This document shows positions 19,204 to 28,367 of a stretch of 64,000 nucleotides of DNA, one piece after another. Positions within the stretch are counted from its first letter, which is position 1, and each line of letters begins with the position of its first letter. Where the stretch lies: positions 1,426,001-1,490,000 of the forward strand of contig NZ_JALKBF010000001.1 in the NCBI RefSeq assembly GCF_023016085.1. The letters run 5' to 3'. A program made the position numbers and the translations under genes. This stretch comes from Aliiroseovarius sp. F47248L (GTDB taxonomy: Bacteria; Pseudomonadota; Alphaproteobacteria; Rhodobacterales; Rhodobacteraceae). The notes beneath the pieces were generated by a model. That model was not told the origin of the DNA, searched no databases, and worked only from the letters and a program-made list of their open reading frames with translations.

Positions 19204-20247
19204 TCAGATGATCTCATCTTCATCGAACAAGGGATCATCCTCAAGCTGGTTTGAAATGGCGGTCATCTTGTCGTCGGCCTCTTTGCTGTTTTCGACGCGG
19301 GCTACATGAAACAATGCATCACCCTCATTCACGATCGGCAACACAGCACGTCCAACGATAATGCCCGACAAAGTGGCAACAACGTCGGCTTCTACCTCGC
19401 CAAACGGATCTGAAACAACGGCCATAACATCGCCTTGGTTGACCGTATCACCTTCGGACTTATAGGTGCGTAGAAGCCCGCCCTGCCCGGCCCGTATCCA
19501 ACGGCTCGAGGTACAAAGGACCGGATCAGCCTTGGATTTCGACACGCCACGACGGCTGATCATGCCCCGATCCAAAAGCACCCGCAAAATGCCCATCACA
19601 CCCGCGCGGACAGACATTTCGTCAAAACGTAGTGCTTCACCAGCCTCATACAGCAACACATCGACACCAATTTCCTGGGCAGCGGCCCGCAACGACCCGT
19701 CGCGCAATGGTGAGCGCAGAACCACCGGCGCACCAAACAGGTGGGCCAACCGGCGTGTTTCGGAATTGTCGGGAGAAATGCGAATTTGCGGCAGGTTTGT
19801 CCGATGGGCCGCGGCCGAATGCAGATCAATACCAAGATCACAGCGTGAAACGATCTTGCGCAGAAATATGTCCGCCAACCGCGACGCCAGCGACCCAGCA
19901 TCAGACCCCGGAAAGCTGCGGTTCAAATCACGCCGATCTGGCAGATACCGGGATCGGATCAGAAATCCGGGAGCGTTCACAATCGGGATGCAGATCAACG
20001 TGCCTTGCAACTTTTGCAAGTTCTTGATGGTCAGAAGACGGCGCACAATCTCGACGCCGATCACCTCGTCCCCGTGAATGCCCGCACTGACAAAGATCGT
20101 GGGGCCGGCTTTGCGTCCGTGGATCACATGAACCGACATCGTGACCGGCGTATGGTCCGACAAAACGCTGACCGGAAGGTCGATGGTTCGGCGACTGCCC
20201 GGTGCCACGTCCACGCCGCCCAGCCGGAACGGTTCGCGCCGCGTCAC
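19204..20247 (-). CDS. Succinylglutamate desuccinylase / aspartoacylase-family deacylase
   Basis: A 347-residue zinc carboxypeptidase-like deacylase. The metal site is GIHGDEVIGVEIV near residue 57 (H-x-x-E), the distal histidine is in DLGIDLHSAAAHR near residue 143, and RDLNRSFPG near residue 111 carries the substrate-binding Asn-Arg pair. The GTG start overlaps the rimK stop by one base (TAGTG). It ends the operon after the Zn-protease-like and RimK genes. Its role is presumably to trim or remodel peptides made by the RimK ligase. This is inference from gene order. Confidence 0.88.
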   Translation of the reverse strand: MTRREPFRLGGVDVAPGSRRTIDLPVSVLSDHTPVTMSVHVIHGRKAGPTIFVSAGIHGDEVIGVEIVRRLLTIKNLQKLQGTLICIPIVNAPGFLIRSRYLPDRRDLNRSFPGSDAGSLASRLADIFLRKIVSRCDLGIDLHSAAAHRTNLPQIRISPDNSETRRLAHLFGAPVVLRSPLRDGSLRAAAQEIGVDVLLYEAGEALRFDEMSVRAGVMGILRVLLDRGMISRRGVSKSKADPVLCTSSRWIRAGQGGLLRTYKSEGDTVNQGDVMAVVSDPFGEVEADVVATLSGIIVGRAVLPIVNEGDALFHVARVENSKEADDKMTAISNQLEDDPLFDEDEII

Positions 20248-21152
20248 TAGCCTTTACCCTTGGTTCGGGTCGATCCCCTTTTAATGTCTTTTTCAAGAAA
20301 CTCGATGATCTTTCCGGCCACGTCGATGCCGGTGGCTTTTTCGACCCCCTCCAGACCGGGGGTGGAGTTCACCTCCATCACTACCGCACCGTGATTTGCC
20401 CGCAACATATCAACGCCACATACATTCAGCCCCATGGACTTTGCCGCCCGCACGGCGGTTGACCGTTCCTCGGGGGATATTTTGATTGCCTCGGCACTGC
20501 CACCGCGGTGCAGGTTTGACCGGAAATCATCGGCAGCGCCCGTACGCTTCATCGCGGCAATTACCCGGCCGCCGACCACAAGCGCGCGAATGTCGGTGCC
20601 GCCTGCTTCTTTGATAAACTCCTGCACAAGTATATTAACCTTGGCCCCACGAAACGCCTCGATCACTGATTTTGCTGAACGATTTGTGTCCGCCAGCACA
20701 ACCCCAATGCCCTGTGTACCCTCGAGCAGTTTTACCACCAGAGGCGCGCCACCGGCCAGTTTCAAAACCTCGTCAGTCTGTTTCGGATCATGGGCAAATG
20801 TCGTTACCGGCAGACCGATTCCGTCGCGTGCCAAAAGCTGCATCGACCGCAGCTTGTCGCGCGACCGGCCAATGGCCACGGATTCGTTCAGGGGATAGAC
20901 GCCCATCATCTCGAACTGGCGCAGCACGGCAAGACCATAGAAGGTCACAGAGGCACCGATCCTTGGGATAACCGCATCATAGTGGCGCAATTTTTCGCCA
21001 TTGTAATACACTTCAGGCCGCCGCGAGGCGATGTTCATGTAGCACCGAAGCGTGTCGATGATATCCAACTCATGCCCCCGCGCCTCCGCAGCCTCTTTCA
21101 AACGCTGGTGAGAATACAAACCTGCATTACGGGCCAACATGGCAATTTTCAT
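20247..21152 (-). CDS. rimK: RimK-family ATP-grasp ligase
   Basis: A 301-residue ATP-grasp ligase. E. coli RimK adds glutamates to ribosomal protein S6; related enzymes build other amide-linked peptides. Motifs present are the N-terminal [17 protein letters not shown], the ATP-grasp lysines and [12 protein letters not shown] stretch near residue 155, and the acidic metal-binding end [19 protein letters not shown] near residue 266. It is tightly packed with the retropepsin gene (overlap) and the deacylase, as in other proteobacteria that carry RimK-linked protease cassettes. Confidence 0.9.
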   Translation of the reverse strand: MKIAMLARNAGLYSHQRLKEAAEARGHELDIIDTLRCYMNIASRRPEVYYNGEKLRHYDAVIPRIGASVTFYGLAVLRQFEMMGVYPLNESVAIGRSRDKLRSMQLLARDGIGLPVTTFAHDPKQTDEVLKLAGGAPLVVKLLEGTQGIGVVLADTNRSAKSVIEAFRGAKVNILVQEFIKEAGGTDIRALVVGGRVIAAMKRTGAADDFRSNLHRGGSAEAIKISPEERSTAVRAAKSMGLNVCGVDMLRANHGAVVMEVNSTPGLEGVEKATGIDVAGKIIEFLEKDIKRGSTRTKGKG

Positions 21153-21676
21153 TCTTCTTCTCCTGTGTGCAGGTCGTGGATTGGCATTTGTTCGGGTGTC
21201 AGATCGCGTTCAGGCGCGGTCATCACGGCGTTTGGCGGACCGGCCAGATAGGACCGCCGTGGATCCACCAGCATTCGGTGCCTGCGGATCGCGCTGCGCC
21301 CAAGGATTACATCAAACTCCATCTTCTCGCGATTGGCCAGCGATACGTCGATCAGCCAATGGCGTTTGCTGATCACAAGCGTTGTGCGCACCACCAGCCG
21401 CCGTTCGGGCACGCCGCCGGTATTTTTGATGTCACGTTCTTCCAAAACGGGTGCACAGATGCGACGCGTGGTGCGACGGTTTTTCAATGGGATCATAAAC
21501 TCGACCCATGGGGCACCGTCGCGGTCGAACAGCTTTTGATCCACCGCATGAAGCGCCGATGTCCGCGCGCCGGTGTCCACCTTAGCGGGCAGATCAAATA
21601 TTCCGAACTGGGGCAGAGAGATATGTTCGCGCCAACCAATGATTTGTTGCGGGCGAGTCGATCTAGGCTTTGCCAT
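21149..21676 (-). CDS. Retropepsin-like aspartic protease of the RimK-linked zinc-protease family
   Basis: A 175-residue protein of PF05618-type, called ATP-dependent zinc protease in older annotation but structurally a retropepsin. The catalytic aspartate triad reads [16 protein letters not shown] near residue 28 (D-T-G-A). A second conserved block, [22 protein letters not shown], follows near residue 85. It overlaps rimK by 4 bp (ATGA), so the two are co-translated. The pair probably makes and cleaves the same peptide tag. Confidence 0.88.
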   Translation of the reverse strand: MAKPRSTRPQQIIGWREHISLPQFGIFDLPAKVDTGARTSALHAVDQKLFDRDGAPWVEFMIPLKNRRTTRRICAPVLEERDIKNTGGVPERRLVVRTTLVISKRHWLIDVSLANREKMEFDVILGRSAIRRHRMLVDPRRSYLAGPPNAVMTAPERDLTPEQMPIHDLHTGEEE

Positions 21677-21681
21677 GCATG

Positions 21682-21960
21682 TTATCCAAGCGTTTCTTCA
21701 TTGGCCCGCCGATAATTGGTGAAGGAATTTGCGCTCATCACCACAAAGAACACATCCATATCAATCAGAACATAGCCCTTTTCGATCAGTGACCGCGACA
21801 GGTGCCGGATATCATCTTCATAGAGCCTGCGCCGCTTGGCCACCTGACGCAGCAGCTTTGCTGAAACGCGATACCGCCCGCCGGGTTTGCCCCCGAACTT
21901 GCGACCATAGAGGTCGGCCAACTGGGTGGCCGTATCATCAATCCAATCACTGCGGCTCAT
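21682..21960 (-). CDS. Conserved hypothetical protein, first gene of the rimK cassette
   Basis: A 92-residue acidic/basic protein (MSRSDWIDDTATQLADLYGRKF...KRRRLYEDDIRHLSRSLIEKGYVLIDMD) ending MSANSFTNYRRANEE. It has no membrane segment. It sits 5 bp upstream of the retropepsin gene and reads in the same direction, so it is probably the first gene of the operon. I do not recognise a family beyond likely conservation in Rhodobacterales. Confidence 0.7.
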   Translation of the reverse strand: MSRSDWIDDTATQLADLYGRKFGGKPGGRYRVSAKLLRQVAKRRRLYEDDIRHLSRSLIEKGYVLIDMDVFFVVMSANSFTNYRRANEETLG

Positions 21961-22087
21961 AGAGACGCCCTATATTGGTAATTTTTGTTTGTCTATAGAA
22001 AGTTTTTTTAACCTAATGGCGATTTATGAAAAATCTCGACCTGCAAGAACAGGCTTCCGCCCGGCCCCTGCAGGTCAGATGCCAAGG

Positions 22088-23461
22088 TTATCCCAGCACG
22101 GACTTCACAGCGCGCAGGGTTGCGGCAATCACAGTGTCCGCCTCGTCGTGGGTCAGGCAGAAAGGAGGTGCGAATCCCAGAATGTCGCCTTGCGGCATTG
22201 CACGCGCGATCACCTTGCTCTGTTCAAGCAGTTTGGCCGATATTTGAGGACCGATCTTGTCGGCTGCGTCGAAGAAGGTGCGGCTGTCACTATCTTTCAC
22301 GAACTCGACCGCGCAAAGCATTCCTTCCCCCCGGATATCGCCCACATGGGCATGGTCGGATAGTGCGTCTTTCATCCCTTGCTGGAGATACGCGCCCACT
22401 TCACCCGCATTCTTGATCAGGTTCAGGTCGTCAATCAGCTTGAGGTTCGCAACCCCTGCTGCCGCCCCGATCGGATGAGCGGAATAGGTCCAGCCGTGAC
22501 CGATAGGGCCGTTCTCGTCCGTGCCCTGCTCCAGCACGTTCCACACCTTGTCGGAAACGATCGACCCGGACAGCGGCGCATAGGCCGAGGTCAGACCCTT
22601 CGCGATGGTGATGATATCGGGCGTCATCCCGTAATGGTCCGACCCGAACATGGTGCCCAGCCGTCCAAACCCGGTCACGACCTCGTCCGCGATCAAAAGG
22701 ATGTCGTGTTTTTTCAGAACCGCCTGAATGGCTGCCCAATAGCCTTCCGGCGGGGGAACGATACCACCGGTGCCCAAAACGGGCTCGCCAATGAAGCCCG
22801 CGATGGTGTCCGCCCCTTCGCGTTCGATCAGCGCCTCAAGCTCGGCCACGCAATGGGCGACGAACTCGGCCTCGCTCTGGCTCAGATCGTCGCGACGGAA
22901 GTAATAGGGAGCCTCGGTGTGGATCACCTGTGCCAGTGGCAGATCGAATTTCTTGTGAAACAGCTCAAGCCCCGTCAGTGACCCGGTGACAAGCCCCGAC
23001 CCGTGATAGCCACGCCAGCGCGAGATAATCTTCTTCTTCTCCGGACGCCCAAGGATATTGTTGTAATACCACAGCAATTTCACGTTGGTTTCATTCGCGT
23101 CCGACCCGCCCAGCCCGAAATAGACCTTGGACATATTCGCAGGCGCGCGGTCCAGGATCATCTTGGACAATGTGATCGACGCCTCTGTACCGTGACCGAC
23201 ATAGGAGTGGTAATAGGCCAGTTCGCGCGCCTGATCGGCGATTGCATCCGCGATCTCGGGCCGGCCATAGCCGACATTCACACAATACAGACCAGCGAAA
23301 GCGTCCAGCAGCTTGTTGCCGTCGCGATCCTCGATATGCACGCCGGATGCGGTGCGGATCACGCGGGTCGGGCTTTCGCCGCGTGCGTGTTGAGCCAGAT
23401 GGGTTGAGGGGTGGAAAAAGTTTTCGCGATCCCACTGGTCAAGTTGGTCATTGTGAAGCAT
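22088..23461 (-). CDS. doeD: Class III aminotransferase, DoeD-type
   Basis: A 457-residue PLP enzyme of the aspartate aminotransferase/class III superfamily. The cofactor lysine sits in ITIAKGLTSAYAPLSG near residue 286, with the aspartate in LLIADEVVTGFGRLG near residue 255. The gly-rich GGSDANETNVKLLWYYNN near residue 117 binds the phosphate. It is third after doeA and doeB. In ectoine breakdown DoeD transaminates diaminobutyrate to aspartate semialdehyde. The symbol rests on operon context as well as family, so other omega-transaminase substrates are possible. Confidence 0.8.
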   Translation of the reverse strand: MLHNDQLDQWDRENFFHPSTHLAQHARGESPTRVIRTASGVHIEDRDGNKLLDAFAGLYCVNVGYGRPEIADAIADQARELAYYHSYVGHGTEASITLSKMILDRAPANMSKVYFGLGGSDANETNVKLLWYYNNILGRPEKKKIISRWRGYHGSGLVTGSLTGLELFHKKFDLPLAQVIHTEAPYYFRRDDLSQSEAEFVAHCVAELEALIEREGADTIAGFIGEPVLGTGGIVPPPEGYWAAIQAVLKKHDILLIADEVVTGFGRLGTMFGSDHYGMTPDIITIAKGLTSAYAPLSGSIVSDKVWNVLEQGTDENGPIGHGWTYSAHPIGAAAGVANLKLIDDLNLIKNAGEVGAYLQQGMKDALSDHAHVGDIRGEGMLCAVEFVKDSDSRTFFDAADKIGPQISAKLLEQSKVIARAMPQGDILGFAPPFCLTHDEADTVIAATLRAVKSVLG

Positions 23462-23654
23462 GGCTTACCTCAGTCGTTCAGGCGGCGCGCCGCCAGGTTC
23501 AAAGACGATAGGAGCTTTAGCGCAGGGACCCTTGGCGATAGGCGGCTTTGGGTCGGGCGGGTCAGCTCCGCTCAGCCCCAGCAGCAGCGCGCAATGCCTT
23601 TATTGCTTGGGTCAGGGTTTGGATAGCGTATCGGAATTGCGAAATCCAGTCTTG

Positions 23655-24647
23655 TTAGTCTTCAGCCACGCCGATAACCGCCACGCAATCCCCCGCCTTG
23701 ATCAGGCCGGGATGGTGGCGGCTGATTAGAATACCGTCGCGTCGCGCGTGATAATCCACCGGCAACTGTCCGGTGCGATCCAGCGGCCAGCGTCGGGCCA
23801 CGACGTCGCCCTTTTTGACTGGGTCGCCCAGATCGACCATCACCTCGTAAAGCCCGTCGCCTTCACTGAACAAAAAACAATCATCGTCGGGCATCGACAA
23901 GGTCTTGGTCATTTCAATCTGCTGGTCCCCCTGCAAAATTTCGAACTCTATCAAGACGTTGCGCACGCCTTTCTTGGCTATCGCATTGCTGCGAAAGGTC
24001 GATGTTCCCCCGCCGCCCAATTCCGTCGTGACCAGCACCTTGCCCATATCCTCAACCGCGGTGTCATACATCCCGACATTGTCAATCTCGCGCATCTGTA
24101 CCGAGTAGGGCGCGTTGAAGGCCTGCATGGCGCGCACGCAATCAGCCTCAAGCACCTTGTCGTCCAGAATATGCACTGCGGCAAAAGGGACGAAATCCAG
24201 CGTTTTTCCACCGGCATGGAAATCAACCGCGATATCGGCCATCGGCAGAAGCACGCGCTGGAAATAATCCGCGATCTTCTCCGTTGGCGTGCCATCCGGG
24301 CGGCCGGGGAAGGATCGGTTCATATTGCCCTTGTCGATGGGCGACGTGCGGGTGCCCGCGCGGAAGGCGGGATAGTTGAAGGCCGGCACGATGATCACCC
24401 GCCCTGTGACCTCTTCCGCCTTCAGGGTCACGGTCAGTTCCTGCAGAGCAATCGGCCCTTCATATTCGTCGCCATGATTGGCCCCTGTCAGAAGCGCCGT
24501 GGGACCGGGGCCGTTCTGAATGACCGTGATCGGGATCATGATCGACCCCCAGGCGCTGTCATCGCGGCTATAGGGCAGCCTCAGAAAGCCGTGATGCTCG
24601 CCGTCTTGATCCAGCGGGATGGTGGGCGTGATCGGGTTCTTGATCAT
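23655..24647 (-). CDS. doeB: N-alpha-acetyl-L-2,4-diaminobutyrate deacetylase
   Basis: A 330-residue zinc deacylase of the succinylglutamate desuccinylase/aspartoacylase family. It removes acetyl from N-acetyl-diaminobutyrate, the product of ectoine ring opening. The zinc site is GANHGDEYEGPIALQEL near residue 55, the distal histidine is in VDFHAGGKTLDFVPF near residue 143, and NMNRSFPGRPDGTPTEKIA near residue 109 is the substrate loop. It lies 3 bp after doeA and a class III transaminase follows. Confidence 0.88.
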   Translation of the reverse strand: MIKNPITPTIPLDQDGEHHGFLRLPYSRDDSAWGSIMIPITVIQNGPGPTALLTGANHGDEYEGPIALQELTVTLKAEEVTGRVIIVPAFNYPAFRAGTRTSPIDKGNMNRSFPGRPDGTPTEKIADYFQRVLLPMADIAVDFHAGGKTLDFVPFAAVHILDDKVLEADCVRAMQAFNAPYSVQMREIDNVGMYDTAVEDMGKVLVTTELGGGGTSTFRSNAIAKKGVRNVLIEFEILQGDQQIEMTKTLSMPDDDCFLFSEGDGLYEVMVDLGDPVKKGDVVARRWPLDRTGQLPVDYHARRDGILISRHHPGLIKAGDCVAVIGVAED

Positions 24648-24650
24648 AGC

Positions 24651-25838
24651 CTAATCCTTTACGAACATACGTCGAGGCACATTGGACAGGCACTCCGGTC
24701 CGTCCATACCAATGCGTATGCTTTCGGTGATTTCAAACCCCCAATCCTCCATCCACAGGCCAGTCATGAAGTGAAAGGTCATGTTTTCTTCAAGCACCGT
24801 CTTGTCCCCCGGGCGTAGCGACATGGTGCGCTCTCCCCAATCGGGCGGATAGGACAGGCCGATGGGATAGCCGGTGCGGTTGTCCTTCTCGATCCCGTAT
24901 TTTTTCAGCACTCCAAAGAAAGCAAGCGCGATATCTTCGCAAGTGTTACCCACGCGCGCCTTGTCCAGCCCGGCCTCCATCCCTTCCAGCACCGCCTTTT
25001 CGGCGTCCAGAAAGGTTTGCGTGGGTTTGCCCAAAAATACGGTGCGCGACAGCGGACAATGATAACGGTGGACGACGCCCGCAATCTCGAAAAATGTGCC
25101 TTCGCCGGATTTCATTGGTTGGTCGTCCCAGGTCAGATGCGGCGCGGCGGCGTCGGCACCTGACGGCAGCAGAGGCACGATGGCCGGATAGTCGCCACCA
25201 TACCCAAGCGTATTGTCATATCGCAGGCCAGCATTATAAATCTCGGCCACCAGATCGCATTTGCGTAGGCCGGGTTCCACCTTGTCGAAGATGCGCTGGT
25301 GCATCTTTCCGACGATCTGCCCGGCCTGCCGCATATAGGTAATCTCGGCCTCAGATTTCACGGCGCGTTGCCAGTTCACCAAGGCGGTGGCGTCGGTAAA
25401 CTGCGCGTTCAGCAAATGTTTTTGCAGCGAGGCGAAAGCAGCGGCGGTGAACCAGTAATTGTCCATCTCGACCCCTACCCGGCCTTTATCAAGCCCGCGA
25501 TCTACCAGTTGTGCGGATAGGTAGTCCATCGGGTGACGCTCGGTGGATTGCACGTAATGATCGGGATAGCCGATGATGTGTTCAGGGGACATGTAACAGG
25601 TGCGAAGTGCGCCTGCTGCGTCCTGCCTACGTCCGAACCAGATCGGCGCGCCGTCCATCGTGACAACCACGCATTGGTGGACATAGAAGGACCAGCCGTC
25701 ATAGCCAGTCAGCCAGTTCATGTTGGACGGGTCGGTGACGATCAGCAGGTCGAGGTTACGCCGCGCCATCTCTTGCCGCGTCTTTTCCAGCCGGTCATGA
25801 TACTCGTCCCGCGTGAACCAAAGCTTCGGTGTGTCCAT
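24651..25838 (-). CDS. doeA: Ectoine hydrolase (M24 peptidase family)
   Basis: A 395-residue creatinase/Xaa-Pro-type protein. DoeA opens the ectoine ring to N-acetyl-diaminobutyrate. The N-terminal part carries LDLLIVTDPSNMNWLTGYDGWSFYVHQ near residue 30, which is strongly DoeA-like. The C-terminal pita-bread domain includes DQPMKSGEGTFFEIAGVVHRYHCPLSRT. I chose MDTPKLWFT at 25838 because it matches the family N-terminus; ATGs at 25847 and 25862 and a longer frame to 26027 are alternatives. Its operon partners are doeB and the transaminase. Confidence 0.88.
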   Translation of the reverse strand: MDTPKLWFTRDEYHDRLEKTRQEMARRNLDLLIVTDPSNMNWLTGYDGWSFYVHQCVVVTMDGAPIWFGRRQDAAGALRTCYMSPEHIIGYPDHYVQSTERHPMDYLSAQLVDRGLDKGRVGVEMDNYWFTAAAFASLQKHLLNAQFTDATALVNWQRAVKSEAEITYMRQAGQIVGKMHQRIFDKVEPGLRKCDLVAEIYNAGLRYDNTLGYGGDYPAIVPLLPSGADAAAPHLTWDDQPMKSGEGTFFEIAGVVHRYHCPLSRTVFLGKPTQTFLDAEKAVLEGMEAGLDKARVGNTCEDIALAFFGVLKKYGIEKDNRTGYPIGLSYPPDWGERTMSLRPGDKTVLEENMTFHFMTGLWMEDWGFEITESIRIGMDGPECLSNVPRRMFVKD

Positions 25839-25953
25839 CCTGTTCATCCCCCCGCAAGACATGACATCGTAATCCAGCCTACCTGACGCAAGGATGTGAT
25901 TCTTGGCAAGCGTTGTGATGATGATCCGAACCCAAGATGGTACAGAAAATCGG

Positions 25954-26751
25954 CTACCACCGCCCTGACAGGATACACCAAAGCAAAGCACCACGGCGGG
26001 CAAATTCGGACTGGCCCAAAACTCCACCGACAGCTGCAGATGGGTTTTTCAAGGCCTTTTGCAGGATCGGTTTGGTGCGCCACGCAGATCGCAACGCGGC
26101 GTTGCCATCCTTGCCCAGCACGGTATGCGCGTGTTTAAGCGCCGCAAGCCCCGTTTCGGACAGTTCGCGGATCGTGCCTTCGTCAGGCGTGATATGCCCC
26201 CGCCCCGCCGCTTTCAACGCGGGTTGGGACATCAGCCAATTGGCTATGCCCAATGCCTCGCCCGCCCCTTCCAAGGCTTCATCCTTTACGTAATGGCCTT
26301 CGAAATCAGTCAGCCCCGTGGCCTGCCCCGCCGCCAGCATCAACGCACCCGAGGTGCCACGCAGATAGGCCCGAATTTGGTCAGTGTCGCGGCGCGGCTC
26401 GCCTTGCGCGTCGCCCTCGCGCGCCTCAAGCATCGTCAGCAGAGGTGCTGCGCGCAGATCGCCCCAGATCACCAGTTGCGATAGCGGGGTCGCAACATCG
26501 TGCTTCGGAGCCTCTCGCCCCTCAACCGCCGCTTCGATCACATCGCGCCAGAATTGAAGACGGATCATCGCGACCATCGGCTCTTGCGACATGTAAGGCG
26601 CGCGCGCGATCTCCAGATTGAAGGCATAGAGCGGGAAGAGGCGTTTACGTTCCTCCACGTCGCCCGTCATGGTTGCCAGAAAACGGTCGGGGTCGCCTTT
26701 CTGGACCATCTCGGCGCAGGCGGCGATGGGGTCACGCGGGGTGTCGGTCAT
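25954..26751 (-). CDS. Squalene/phytoene synthase-family protein
   Basis: A 265-residue all-helical protein of the trans-isoprenyl diphosphate synthase (head-to-head) fold. RLFPLYAFNLEIAR near residue 38 corresponds to the substrate-binding AFR region. The two Asp-rich magnesium motifs (DxxxD) of active phytoene synthases are not clearly present. Rhodobacterales proteins of this type resemble NDUFAF6, a respiratory complex I assembly factor, rather than carotenoid enzymes. The ATG at 26751 overlaps the cimA stop (ATGA). Confidence 0.75.
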   Translation of the reverse strand: MTDTPRDPIAACAEMVQKGDPDRFLATMTGDVEERKRLFPLYAFNLEIARAPYMSQEPMVAMIRLQFWRDVIEAAVEGREAPKHDVATPLSQLVIWGDLRAAPLLTMLEAREGDAQGEPRRDTDQIRAYLRGTSGALMLAAGQATGLTDFEGHYVKDEALEGAGEALGIANWLMSQPALKAAGRGHITPDEGTIRELSETGLAALKHAHTVLGKDGNAALRSAWRTKPILQKALKNPSAAVGGVLGQSEFARRGALLWCILSGRW

Positions 26752-28367
26752 GCGGGCTTGGCCCCGTCGCGCAAGAGCTTCCATGTGATCGCGTCCAGCA
26801 GCGCCTCGAACGATGCATCGACGATGTTGGGGCTGACGCCCACGGTCGACCAGCGGTGGCCGTCGCGGTCTTCGCTGTCGATGATCACGCGTGTCTGCGC
26901 CTCGGTCCCGCCTTGGGTAATGCGCACCTTAAAATCCACCAGCCGCAGATCGTCGATGATATCCTGATAGGGTCCAAGGTCCTTCGCCAGCGCCTTGGCC
27001 AGCGCGTTGACCGGGCCACGATCGGTGCCGGACGCGTCCATGCTTTCCGACACGGACAGCTTTTTCTCGCTGCCGATTTTCACCACCACGATGGCCTCGG
27101 ACAGGCTGACCGTCTGGTTGCGCTTGTTCTTGCGCCGCTCGATCGTGACCTTGTAGCGCTTTACCTCGAAAAATCGGGGCAACTGCCCCAGCACGTCGCG
27201 CGCAACCAACTCGAACGAGGCTTGCGCGCTGTCATAGGCATAGCCCTGATCTTCGCGTTCTTTCACCCGGTCAAGGATTTGCCCCAGACGTGGATCGCCC
27301 GGTTCGACGTCGATCCCGGCATCGGCCAGCCGCGCGCGCAGGTTCGATTGGCCCGCTTGATTGGACATCGGCACGATGCGCGCGTTGCCGACGGTTTCAG
27401 GCGGGATGTGTTCATAGGTCGTCGGGTCTTTCAGAATGGCCGAGGCATGCAGCCCGGCCTTATGCGCAAAGGCTGATGAACCGACAAAGGGCGACGCTTT
27501 ATTCGGAACGCGGTTCAGGATGTCATCCAGCTTGCGTGATATGCGGGTCAGGCCTTGAAGGGCATCCCGTTTGACGCCCGTTTCAAACTGGCTGGCGTAG
27601 GGTTCTTTCAACAACAGCACCGGGATCAGCGTGGTCAGATTGGCGTTGCCGCAACGTTCGCCCAGCCCGTTCAGCGTGCCCTGCACCTGCCGCGCGCCCG
27701 CGTCGATGGCGGCCAGTGAACAGGCCACCGCGTTGCCGGTGTCATCATGGGTGTGGATGCCCAAATGGTCGCCGGGAATGCCCGCCGCGATCACGGCTTT
27801 GGTGATCTGGAGCACCTCGTGGGGCAACGTGCCGCCATTGGTGTCACACAGCACGATCCAGCGCGCGCCCGCATCGTAAGCGGCTTTCAGGCAGTCCAGC
27901 GCGTAATCCGGATTGGCCTTGTAGCCGTCAAAGAAATGCTCGGCGTCATAGAGCGCCTCGCGCCCCTGCGCGACCAGATGAGCGACCGAGGCGCGGATGT
28001 TTTCCACGTTCTCGTCCAGCGTGATCCCCAGCGCGGTGGTGACGTGGAAATCATGGCTTTTGCCCACCAGACACACCGCAGGCGTGCCCGCATTCATCAC
28101 GCCCGCCAGCACATCGTCATTCGCAGCCGAGCGCCCTGCCCGCTTGGTCATCCCGAACGCCGTGAAGGTCGCGCGGGTTTTTGGGGCGGCTGCGAAAAAG
28201 TCGCTGTCGGTCGGGTTTGCACCAGGCCAGCCGCCTTCGATATAGTCGATCCCCAGCGCATCAAGCGCCTCGGCGATCTGCTGCTTTTCGGTCAGAGAGA
28301 ACTGCACACCTTGGGTCTGCTGCCCGTCACGCAACGTGGTGTCGTAGAGGTAGAGGCGTTCGGTCAT
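26748..28367 (-). CDS. cimA: (R)-citramalate synthase
   Basis: A 539-residue enzyme of the 2-isopropylmalate synthase superfamily that condenses pyruvate and acetyl-CoA for threonine-independent isoleucine synthesis. The opening [19 protein letters not shown] is the metal and substrate signature. [37 protein letters not shown] near residues 205-240 is the second signature. [17 protein letters not shown] near residue 296 and the C-terminal LeuA allosteric domain complete it. It overlaps cysS upstream by 4 bp and the phytoene-synthase-like gene downstream. Confidence 0.9.
   Translation of the reverse strand: MTERLYLYDTTLRDGQQTQGVQFSLTEKQQIAEALDALGIDYIEGGWPGANPTDSDFFAAAPKTRATFTAFGMTKRAGRSAANDDVLAGVMNAGTPAVCLVGKSHDFHVTTALGITLDENVENIRASVAHLVAQGREALYDAEHFFDGYKANPDYALDCLKAAYDAGARWIVLCDTNGGTLPHEVLQITKAVIAAGIPGDHLGIHTHDDTGNAVACSLAAIDAGARQVQGTLNGLGERCGNANLTTLIPVLLLKEPYASQFETGVKRDALQGLTRISRKLDDILNRVPNKASPFVGSSAFAHKAGLHASAILKDPTTYEHIPPETVGNARIVPMSNQAGQSNLRARLADAGIDVEPGDPRLGQILDRVKEREDQGYAYDSAQASFELVARDVLGQLPRFFEVKRYKVTIERRKNKRNQTVSLSEAIVVVKIGSEKKLSVSESMDASGTDRGPVNALAKALAKDLGPYQDIIDDLRLVDFKVRITQGGTEAQTRVIIDSEDRDGHRWSTVGVSPNIVDASFEALLDAITWKLLRDGAKPA

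Noticed and set aside
25954..26751. Carotenoid phytoene synthase
   Set aside because: Clear Asp-rich magnesium motifs are not visible and no carotenoid genes are near; a complex I assembly-type role fits better.
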